7,204 bases of DNA from Desulfobacteraceae bacterium (GTDB lineage: Bacteria > Desulfobacterota > DSM-4660 > Desulfatiglandales > Desulfatiglandaceae): NCBI GenBank assembly GCA_011042035.1, contig DQZA01000310.1:1-7204 (forward strand), given 5' to 3'. Both the position numbers and the translations under genes were made by a program. The notes below the pieces were generated by a model. That model was not told where the DNA came from. It did not search any database and worked only from the letters and a program-made list of their open reading frames with translations. Within the stretch, counting starts at the first letter, position 1, and each line of letters begins with the position of its first letter. Below are positions 1 to 4,806 of this stretch, piece by piece.

Positions 1-110
1 ACCAAAACCCATGTCAATCAATGGAGTTCATTGAGCCGCAGAAAACTCCAGACTATGGTCTGGAGATGGAGCGGCAAGCCCATAGGGCCCGAGAATTTGT
101 AACCAGGTGA
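1..110 (+). CDS. possible 3' end of an upstream gene (partial, unidentified)
   Basis: Reading from base 3, the frame is open from the window edge to a TGA at 108-110, giving about 35 residues rich in Glu, Arg and Gln and ending in REFVTR. Ten of the roughly 36 codons start with G, many of them GAG or GCC, which looks coding. There is a Met at 21 but no ribosome binding site in front of it, so if the frame is real the gene begins to the left of the window. Frame 1 is also open, to a TAA at 100-102, but it contains three Trp in 33 codons and looks less protein-like. The minus strand is open across the same bases without an ATG. No family is recognisable, and the call is weak. Confidence 0.25.
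   Translation, partial: QNPCQSMEFIEPQKTPDYGLEMERQAHRAREFVTR
35..75. repeat. two-part hairpin with perfect 8-bp inner stem
   Basis: CTCCAGAC (46-53) and GTCTGGAG (58-65) form a perfect 8-bp stem around a TATG loop. Outside it GCCGC (35-39) pairs with GCGGC (71-75) across a 6/5-nt internal loop. Directly upstream TCAATG (18-23) pairs with CATTGA (29-34), and directly downstream GCCC (78-81) pairs with GGGC (85-88). GCGGCA (71-76) can instead pair with TGCCGC (111-116). No T-run follows, so it is not a standard terminator. It could be a structured RNA element or a dyad bound by a protein. The function is unknown. Confidence 0.45.
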
Positions 111-130
111 TGCCGCCGGCTTCCGTCCAG

Positions 131-147
131 CGTAAAATTCTTTTGCG
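131..147. repeat. hairpin, 7-bp stem with 3-nt loop
   Basis: CGTAAAA (131-137) pairs with TTTTGCG (141-147), with one G-T pair, around a TTC loop. An alternative stem, CTTCCG (120-125) with CGGAAG (146-151), would exclude it. Its function is unknown. Confidence 0.3.
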
Positions 148-176
148 GAAGAAGAGGTTTCAGTGCGGTGGGGAGG

Positions 177-203
177 TAGGGAGAGCCCTATTTGGTAATT
201 TTA
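177..203 (+). terminator. weak candidate rho-independent terminator
   Basis: TAGGG (177-181) and CCCTA (186-190) form a 5-bp stem around an AGAG tetraloop. It is followed by a T-rich but interrupted stretch (191-215). The stem is short and the T-run is broken, so termination would be inefficient. It would suit the end of an upstream gene or small RNA. Confidence 0.25.
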
Positions 204-311
204 TTGATTCTTTGTTTTCCGGTACTAGGGTCTAGGGAGGGGATAAGGTCTGCATTGGAAGAGGGATTACAACGGACACTCCAATAGGGAAATAGAAAAG
301 CTGATTAAAAC

Positions 312-338
312 TTGACAGTAGAGCTAAAATTGTATGAA
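312..338 (+). promoter_or_regulatory. candidate sigma-70 promoter for the antitoxin gene
   Basis: A perfect -35 hexamer TTGACA lies at 312-317. The best -10 match is TATGAA at 333-338 (four of six bases), with a short 15-bp spacer. The position, about 25 bp before the antitoxin start, is right, but the spacer is suboptimal and no clear operator palindrome overlaps it. Confidence 0.35.
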
Positions 339-365
339 GAATAAGTATGTATTGCAGGGATGGCT

Positions 366-572
366 ATGAAAAAAACTACTGTGTTAATTGATGAGGAACT
401 GTTGAGGAATGCCATAGAGATCACAGGGGCAAAATCAAAGAAAGAAGCTATTGAGAGATGGCTTCGTTCTTTGGTACAGCAGCACAACCGGGAAGCCTTG
501 TGCAAGGACCTCGGCACATTTGATATAGATTTGACATTAAACGAATTGGAACGATTGAGGCATGCCGAATAA
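366..572 (+). CDS. vapB: VapB-type ribbon-helix-helix antitoxin, apparently orphan
   Basis: This small protein is 68 residues from the Met at 366, or 70 from the Met at 360. It fits the VapB family of type II toxin-antitoxin antitoxins, which bind operator DNA through a ribbon-helix-helix fold and neutralise a PIN-domain VapC RNase through the C-terminal tail. The sequence shows a beta strand KKTTVLID (2-9), helix EELLRNAIEITG (10-21), helix KKEAIERWLRSLVQQ (25-39) and an acidic tail with DLTLNELERLR. The ATG at 366 is preferred because AGGG (356-359) lies 6 nt before it but directly abuts the ATG at 360. A vapC gene would normally overlap or follow the 3' end, but no PIN-domain frame exists here. 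It may therefore be a relic, a solitary regulator, or an antitoxin against a toxin encoded elsewhere. It is unrelated in function to the transporter downstream. Confidence 0.8.
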   Translation: MKKTTVLIDEELLRNAIEITGAKSKKEAIERWLRSLVQQHNREALCKDLGTFDIDLTLNELERLRHAE

Positions 573-660
573 TCTTTTCCTTTGCGGAATTTTCTCATTG
601 CCCGCCGCGCATTGGGCCGATTTTAGGGTTGCGGTATTTAGGACATTGTGGCAGATTTAA
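562..660 (+). pseudogene. possible vestige of the vapC toxin start
   Basis: An ATG at 562-564 overlaps the last codons of the antitoxin gene, the arrangement typical of vapBC operons. It opens a 32-codon frame starting MPNNLFL and ending at the TAA at 658-660. The first residues would suit a VapC N-terminus, but the expected Asp-containing strand (VDTSVW-like) does not follow and nothing in the rest resembles a PIN domain. Another frame (524-721) is open across the same spacer and ends MEVGLLAGIAQEVLG, without a start codon preceded by a ribosome binding site. The best reading is a truncated or eroded toxin gene. A chance frame is equally possible. Confidence 0.25.
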
Positions 661-691
661 TAAATTACGTTCAGCAATGGAGGTAGGCTTA

Positions 692-708
692 CTGGCAGGG
701 ATAGCGCA
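692..708 (+). promoter_or_regulatory. candidate sigma-54 (-24/-12) promoter for livK operon
   Basis: CTGGCAGGGATAGCGCA matches the consensus YTGGCACGRNNNTTGCW at 11 of 14 defined positions. The invariant GG (694-695) and GC (706-707) are at the exact 12-bp spacing. The -12 element has GC instead of TT before the GC, which weakens it. Transcription would start near 719, about 20 bp before the livK ribosome binding site. No activator gene lies in the window. Sigma-70 elements here are poor (TTAGGA at 638-643, TAAATT at 661-666). Confidence 0.35.
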
Positions 709-739
709 GGAAGTTTTGGGTTAACAACCAAGATTCTAC

Positions 740-746
740 AAGGAGG
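740..746 (+). promoter_or_regulatory. strong ribosome binding site of livK
   Basis: AAGGAGG is followed by 6 nt and then the ATG at 753. It is by far the strongest Shine-Dalgarno in the window, in keeping with the high level of binding protein needed relative to the membrane subunits. Confidence 0.85.
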
Positions 747-752
747 CGAGAA

Positions 753-2030
753 ATGAAAGGAAAGAGCTTCAGATGGTTTTTGCTTGGTGTTTTGGTGTTG
801 TGTTTAACCATCCCTACGGCTATCTTTGCCGCGGGTAAACCCATAATCCTGGGTGTGCCAACCTCTCTGGGATTCCTGGAGGGAAAAGAAGGCCTGTTCT
901 GTGTCAAAATGGCAGTTGATGAGATTAATGCTGCAGGTGGAGTGAATGTTGCAGGGAAAAAAAGGCCGTTCAAGGTTATCTCCATAGATGCCAGAGGAGC
1001 CGAACCTGGAGTACCCGTTGCAGAGGTTATTAAGGCACACAAAAAGCTGATTCTCGAGAATAAAGCAAATTTTATAGTGTTTGGATCCTTCCGGTCCGAG
1101 TGTGCCATCGCCGCCATGGATGTTGTGGGGCAATACAAGATTCCCATGATCCTGGGCACTGCAATGTCTCCTGCTATGGAGAAAAAGGTGCAGACCAATT
1201 ACGATAAGTACAAATACACCTTTCGCGTCTGTTTGAATGCCGTGTACCTGATAAAATATTTAGGTGGCACTATGGCCTATTTGAATAAGCAGTTTGGGTT
1301 TGACCGCGTCTTTATCATGAACAAGGACGTGGCCTGGGCACGGAAGACCGGAGATCTAATGGTTAAACTGGTATTTGACAAAATGGGCTGGAAGGTTGTA
1401 GGTCGGCAGGCTTACCCTGCCGGATCATCTGATTTTTCAGCCGCCCTCATGAAGGCGAGAGCAAAAAAGGCCCAGGTCATTTTGCCCATATTTGACATGC
1501 CGCAAAGTGGGATTCTGGTGAAACAATGGAAGTCCATGCGGGTACCCACCCTCATTGCAGGATTTATTTCACCACTGGCCGGTCCTGCGGCGTGGAATTC
1601 CTTTGACAAAAAGATTGACGGGGCCATCAATTCCATATTTGAGATTGGCAATGTGCCTGTCCCCAAGGTGCCCAAGTCAGTCGAGTTTTTTAACAAATAC
1701 AAAAAGAGGTATGGCAGGCCCATCGAGGCTGGCCATTCTCCCGCACCTTCTTACGAAATGGTCTATATCCTGAAGGAGGCCATCGAAAGGGCAGGAACCA
1801 TTGATGGAGATGCCGTGGTCGCTGAGCTTGAAAAGACTGATCGGATGGGTGCCATTGGTCGCATTCGGTTCAACAAAGGTCACCAGGTGATTTACGGACA
1901 GGATCCCAATGAAACGGCCATGGGGTGCATGGTCCAATGGCGAAAACCCGGCAAGAGAGTTATCGTTTATCCGCCAAACATTGCGGAAGCCAAGATCCAG
2001 CTCCCTCCGGGCTTAAGGCCTGCCAAATAA
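753..2030 (+). CDS. livK: Liv-type ABC transporter periplasmic substrate-binding protein
   Basis: This is the periplasmic ligand-binding component (type I fold) of a branched-chain-amino-acid/HAAT family importer, 425 residues long. Residues 1-27 form a Sec signal peptide: basic KGKSFR, a hydrophobic core WFLLGVLVLCLTIPTAIF, and likely cleavage after Ala26 or Ala27. Cys17 is not in a lipobox, so it is predicted to be a soluble periplasmic protein and not a lipoprotein. Family hallmarks are the AVDEINAAGGV segment (54-64), the first-lobe ligand region around GSFRSE (111-116) and MILGTAMSP (132-140), and YPAGSSDFSAAL (221-232). It is longer than E. coli LivJ/LivK (mature about 345 residues), as is common for deltaproteobacterial members. 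The threonine/glycine pattern that holds the amino-acid backbone in E. coli LIVBP is not clearly kept, so the ligand may not be an amino acid. It is first in the operon, with the strongest ribosome binding site and a structured spacer after it. Confidence 0.93.
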   Translation: MKGKSFRWFLLGVLVLCLTIPTAIFAAGKPIILGVPTSLGFLEGKEGLFCVKMAVDEINAAGGVNVAGKKRPFKVISIDARGAEPGVPVAEVIKAHKKLILENKANFIVFGSFRSECAIAAMDVVGQYKIPMILGTAMSPAMEKKVQTNYDKYKYTFRVCLNAVYLIKYLGGTMAYLNKQFGFDRVFIMNKDVAWARKTGDLMVKLVFDKMGWKVVGRQAYPAGSSDFSAALMKARAKKAQVILPIFDMPQSGILVKQWKSMRVPTLIAGFISPLAGPAAWNSFDKKIDGAINSIFEIGNVPVPKVPKSVEFFNKYKKRYGRPIEAGHSPAPSYEMVYILKEAIERAGTIDGDAVVAELEKTDRMGAIGRIRFNKGHQVIYGQDPNETAMGCMVQWRKPGKRVIVYPPNIAEAKIQLPPGLRPAK

Positions 2031-2042
2031 AGAAGGTTAGAT

Positions 2043-2112
2043 GAGGCCTTGGGATAATTTCCGGGAAAGAGCCAGAGCTTGAGGCCTCCCGGCCAAGCCC
2101 TTGTTTATTATT
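2043..2112 (+). promoter_or_regulatory. structured livK-livH spacer, possible attenuator or mRNA-stabilising hairpin
   Basis: The 108-bp spacer (2031-2138) contains one arm that can pair in three ways. GAGGCC (2043-2048) pairs with GGCCTC (2083-2088), CCGGGA (2061-2066) pairs with TCCCGG (2087-2092), and GCTT..GGCC (2077-2086) pairs with GGCCAAGC (2091-2098) around TCCC. The last hairpin is followed by CCC and then the T/A-rich stretch at 2101-2115, like a leaky terminator. Placed between a binding protein gene and its permeases, such a structure could lower downstream expression or protect the livK mRNA 3' end, as known for other ABC operons. Confidence 0.4.
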
Positions 2113-2138
2113 AATTCGTCAGGAGTCTGTTTAGACGT

Positions 2139-3011
2139 ATGTTGATAGGTACTCTGGTATATGGCTTTGTAAATAGTGCTATACTTGCCCTCGTTGCCAT
2201 GGGGTTTAACCTGACCTTTGGGATTAGTGGTGTGGCTAACTTTGCCTATGGTGCAGTGTATATTTTTTCTGGATTTTTTGCCTGGATCTTATTGAACTCT
2301 GCAGGGCTTCCTTACATTGTTTGTGTAATAGGGGCAATAGTTGGGGCAGGAATCCTTGGTATCCTCATGTACTACACCGTTATCTTGAGGGTAAAAGGGA
2401 TAGCCCTTTCCGAAGTGATGGCGACCTTTGGCCTTGGACTCGCAATAATGGAGCTCTTCAGATATTTTGACTTTGTTGGTTTTCGTTACACCCTTCCAAT
2501 ATTTTTCGATGGTAGTCTTTCCATGGGAGAGGTCTATATTGATTATCAAAGGCTCATAATTGCCCTTATCGCCATCGCACTCACCACGTTCCTGTATTTT
2601 TTCACCCGATATACAAAGATAGGACTGGCCTTCAGGGCCATTGCCCAAGACGAGCGCACGGCACTTACCTTTGGCATAGAGTCTGACCGAATTGGTGCAC
2701 TGAGCATGGCCTTTGGATCTGCGCTTGCGGCGGTGGCTGCCATTGTTATTCTTCCCCTGGGGACCATAGCAGTAGAAGGCGGCTATGAGGTATTGATCAA
2801 TGCGCTGGCCGTATGCATAGTGGGGGGGTTGGGGAGCACTGTGGGCATTTTGGTTGCAAGCGTTCTGATCGGCTATGCCCAGACCTTCACAGCAAATTAC
2901 CTTGAGCCCCATTGGATGATCTTGGTGAGCCTTATTGCCATTGCTGTTATCTTAACTATCAAACCATCAGGCCTATTTGGGAAGCAAAAGGAATTGGAAG
3001 AAAGGGTTTAG
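2139..3011 (+). CDS. livH: Liv-type ABC transporter permease, LivH family
   Basis: This is one of the two inner-membrane subunits that form the translocation path, 290 residues long and strongly hydrophobic, with about eight membrane segments. It has the LivH N-terminal signature GFNLTFGISGVANFAYG (22-38). It also has a cytoplasmic coupling region around ARAIAQDERTALTFGIES in the second half, which contacts an ATPase subunit, and the conserved VGGLGS turn (228-233) before the last membrane segments. The length is usual for LivH. The start ATG at 2139 has AGGAG (2121-2125) 13 nt upstream, a rather long spacing, and no better in-frame start exists after the TAA at 2112. It is separated from livK by a structured spacer and from livM by 6 bp. 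A seven-G run at 2822-2828 lies in the VGGLGS codons, and the frame is intact across it. Confidence 0.93.
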   Translation: MLIGTLVYGFVNSAILALVAMGFNLTFGISGVANFAYGAVYIFSGFFAWILLNSAGLPYIVCVIGAIVGAGILGILMYYTVILRVKGIALSEVMATFGLGLAIMELFRYFDFVGFRYTLPIFFDGSLSMGEVYIDYQRLIIALIAIALTTFLYFFTRYTKIGLAFRAIAQDERTALTFGIESDRIGALSMAFGSALAAVAAIVILPLGTIAVEGGYEVLINALAVCIVGGLGSTVGILVASVLIGYAQTFTANYLEPHWMILVSLIAIAVILTIKPSGLFGKQKELEERV

Positions 3012-3017
3012 TATTTA

Positions 3018-4019
3018 ATGGAAAAGAGGAAGGAAAGGATAGACCGGGGTATAAAGGCGAGATCCGAGGATATTTTTGCACTGTCCTCCTACAGAGAAAT
3101 GCTTTACCTCCTAGTGCCAAGGGCTATTCCAGTTGTAGGCCTGCTCTTCCTTGCACCATTTCTAAGCCCTTATTGGAGAGAAATATTCATCTCTACCTCG
3201 GTTTATGCCCTCCTTGCCATAAGCTGGGATTTGCTTATCTCGGCCGGGCTGGTGTCTTTAGGCCAATCTCTTTTTTATGGAATCGGCTCCTACGTGGCAG
3301 GATCCCTCAACCACTATTATAGCTTGCCCCCGATTCTGACTATTCCTATTGCTACCGTGGCGGGAGGAATTATTTGTACAATTGTGCTGCTACCGGTATT
3401 GAGGCTTAGGGGTATTTATTTTGCCATGGTCACCCTTGTAGTTCCGCTTATGTTCTCCAGGCTCGTAGAGGCCACAAGGATATTAGGAGGCACCGAAGGT
3501 CTCACAGGTTTGACTCCTTTTCCAAGCCCATGGGTATCCTTGTACGTGATTGAAATAGCGGTCCTCGTGACCCTTTTTGGGTTCAGGAGACTTATGGGAT
3601 CGGATTGGGGACTGATAGTAAAAGGTATCAATGATAATGACCGTTCGGTCATGAGCGCTGGCTTGAATATCCATTGGTACAAGGCTCAGGTGGTATTTCT
3701 TGGCGCCTCGGTTGGATGCTTTGCGGGGGCATTTGGCACACACCTTGATATGTTTGCCGGAATGCCTGGTTTTGCTCTGGATTATTCTATTATGCCCATA
3801 GCAGCCGCGGTGGTGGGTGGAGCGGGTTCCTTTGCGGGCCCGCTGCTTGGGGCCTTCATACTTGTACCGTTATCGGAAATTCTAAGGTCATTGGGCGCCC
3901 TCAGGATAGTATTTTATGGCATGTTCCTCGTAATATTTGTAGTAGGGCTTCCTGAGGGAATATTTCGTTTTTTGCAAAGAAAATATCACCAGTTTGAGCG
4001 ATGGGTAGAAGTGAGTTAA
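3018..4019 (+). CDS. livM: Liv-type ABC transporter permease, LivM family
   Basis: This is the second inner-membrane subunit, partner of LivH, with 333 residues. A charged cytoplasmic N-terminus (about 1-28) is followed by about eight to nine membrane segments. The LivM hallmark YALLAISWDLLISAGLVSLG begins at residue 63 and runs into QSLFYGIGSYVAG. The coupling region AGLNIHWYKAQVVFLGASVG (214-233) faces the ATPase, and VVGGAGSFAGPLLGA (265-279) is the conserved C-terminal glycine-rich stretch. The charged C-terminal tail RKYHQFERWVEVS is normal. The ATG at 3018 follows livH by 6 bp, with AGGG (3003-3006) inside the livH end 11 nt upstream, so translation is probably coupled. The 3' end overlaps the annotated livG start by 19 bp. 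Confidence 0.93.
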   Translation: MEKRKERIDRGIKARSEDIFALSSYREMLYLLVPRAIPVVGLLFLAPFLSPYWREIFISTSVYALLAISWDLLISAGLVSLGQSLFYGIGSYVAGSLNHYYSLPPILTIPIATVAGGIICTIVLLPVLRLRGIYFAMVTLVVPLMFSRLVEATRILGGTEGLTGLTPFPSPWVSLYVIEIAVLVTLFGFRRLMGSDWGLIVKGINDNDRSVMSAGLNIHWYKAQVVFLGASVGCFAGAFGTHLDMFAGMPGFALDYSIMPIAAAVVGGAGSFAGPLLGAFILVPLSEILRSLGALRIVFYGMFLVIFVVGLPEGIFRFLQRKYHQFERWVEVS

Positions 4020-4774
4020 AAAAAGAGGGAGAATCGCTGTTGAGGGTAGAGGACCTGTCAAAATCCTTTGGGGGTGTTCTGGCAGTGGATGGGGTAAGTT
4101 TTGAGCTGCCCTCAGGTCAGTTGCTTGGCATAATCGGCCCAAACGGGTCTGGTAAGACAACACTGGTCAATTTGATCACAGGATTTATTAAACCAGATCG
4201 CGGTAGGGTTATTTATAGCGGAAACGACATAACAGGCTGGCCTCCATACAAGATTGTTACCCTGGGTATAGCCAGGACCTTTCAGATGGTAAAACCCTTT
4301 TATCAGCTTCCAGCTTACAAGAATCTCATAATTCCATTGTGCTCGCCAAGGGTCAAGGCCATGGCTGGCGGAAAATATGGGGAAAGGGACGCAGTGGCAT
4401 TAGACTTACTGGAAGAAGTGGGGTTTGAAAGGGACTCCTATGTATCATACAAGGTTGCAAGCTCGCTTCCCCAAGGATACCTCAAGCGACTGGAACTGGC
4501 AAAGGCTATTGCTTTAAGACCAGATCTCATAATCCTGGATGAGCTCTTTTCGGGTCTCAGCTTGGCAGAAGTGGCGAGCATCGTGCCTATTATCGAAAAA
4601 CTCCGTTTTCAGGGAAAAACTATGATCATGATTGAACATAGGCTCAAGGAACTTTTCCGAATAGCAGATAGAGTAATGGTGCTTAACTACGGACAGAAGA
4701 TCGCCGAAGGATCCGCCAAAGAGGTCATGGAAAGCGAAGAGGTCAAGAACGCTTACTTGGGGAGCGAGGAGTAA
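4001..4774 (+). CDS. livG: Liv-type ABC transporter ATP-binding protein, LivG family
   Basis: This cytoplasmic ATPase subunit pairs with LivF to drive import through LivHM, and has 257 residues from the ATG at 4001. Walker A is GPNGSGKTT (46-54), the Q-loop segment is RTFQMVKPF, and the Walker B end LIILDE includes the catalytic Glu181. The H-loop is IEH with His213, and all nucleotide-hydrolysis residues are present. The signature motif is divergent: LPQGYLKR (156-163) replaces LSxGQ-type LivG sequences, and Walker B is followed by Leu instead of the usual Pro (DELFSGL). The start is uncertain. The ATG at 4001 has no Shine-Dalgarno and overlaps livM, whereas TTG at 4040 has GGGAG (4027-4031) 8 nt upstream. 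That start would give a 244-residue protein beginning (M)RVEDLSKSFGG, the usual LivG N-terminus. Confidence 0.92.
   Translation: MGRSELKKEGESLLRVEDLSKSFGGVLAVDGVSFELPSGQLLGIIGPNGSGKTTLVNLITGFIKPDRGRVIYSGNDITGWPPYKIVTLGIARTFQMVKPFYQLPAYKNLIIPLCSPRVKAMAGGKYGERDAVALDLLEEVGFERDSYVSYKVASSLPQGYLKRLELAKAIALRPDLIILDELFSGLSLAEVASIVPIIEKLRFQGKTMIMIEHRLKELFRIADRVMVLNYGQKIAEGSAKEVMESEEVKNAYLGSEE
4027..4031 (+). promoter_or_regulatory. ribosome binding site that may set the true livG start
   Basis: GGGAG lies 8 nt before TTG at 4040, inside the currently longest livG frame and just after the livM stop (4017-4019). It favours initiation at 4040 over the ATG at 4001, which lacks any upstream purine-rich site better than GAG. 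Confidence 0.4.
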
Positions 4775-4781
4775 ATGAGTG

Positions 4782-4802
4782 TTAGGTTTTAGGCGTTAGG
4801 TT
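4782..4802 (+). repeat. three-unit 7-bp tandem repeat before livF
   Basis: TTAGG recurs at 4782, 4789 and 4796 with an exact 7-bp period (units TTAGGTT, TTAGGCG, TTAGGTT). It fills most of the 32-bp livG-livF spacer. The last AGG (4798-4800) is 6 nt before the livF ATG and is the only Shine-Dalgarno candidate, so the repeat may itself provide the ribosome binding site. Copy-number change would alter spacer length. Confidence 0.6.
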
Positions 4803-4806
4803 ATAT

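Larger units (their letters stand above)
1..359. other. gene-poor leader with several inverted repeats
   Basis: No complete gene is visible before the antitoxin. The stretch contains four hairpin-forming inverted repeats (18-34, 35-75, 78-88, 131-147) and a fifth (177-190) followed by T-rich sequence. It also contains a two-unit tandem heptamer (CTAGGG at 225-230 and 232-237) and a promoter candidate near 312. Purine-rich G tracts dominate 160-250. I see no tRNA, rRNA or recognisable riboswitch core and no insertion-sequence ends. It could be a degraded gene, a gene tail plus terminator, or a small structured RNA. Confidence 0.5.

Noticed and set aside
1..300. tRNA, riboswitch, CRISPR or insertion-sequence end in the leader
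   Set aside because: No T-loop or cloverleaf sequence, no known aptamer core, no regularly spaced repeats and no terminal inverted repeat pair with a transposase were visible.
305..598. 97-codon minus-strand frame opposite the antitoxin gene
   Set aside because: The plus-strand protein is a convincing ribbon-helix-helix antitoxin with a ribosome binding site. The antisense frame is low-complexity Ser/Asn-rich with no support.
600..617. GCCC/GGGC hairpin followed by ATTTTAG as a terminator after the antitoxin
   Set aside because: It has only a 4-bp stem with a 10-nt loop and a four-T tract, which is too weak to call.
677..724. 15-codon frame MEVGLLAGIAQEVLG before livK as a leader peptide
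   Set aside because: It has no Shine-Dalgarno, no run of regulatory codons and no attenuator hairpin after it. The frame is open upstream without a start and overlaps the promoter candidate.
795..803. Cys17 of LivK as a lipoprotein lipobox cysteine
   Set aside because: The preceding residues LVL lack the small residue required at -1, and the hydrophobic core continues past the Cys to a normal signal peptidase I site.
2822..2828. Seven-G run in livH as a phase-variation site
   Set aside because: The run falls on the conserved VGGLGS codons (GGG GGG), is short for slippage control, and the frame is intact. It is at most a sequencing-error hotspot.
2289..2912. Long open frame (207 codons) on the minus strand opposite livH
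   Set aside because: It lies wholly inside a clear permease gene, has no ribosome binding site or family resemblance, and mirrors the codon pattern of the hydrophobic sense protein.
2912..3322. 136-codon plus-strand frame across the livH-livM junction
   Set aside because: It is out of frame with two recognisable permeases, its translation is Cys/Pro-rich and unlike any family, and no Shine-Dalgarno precedes it.
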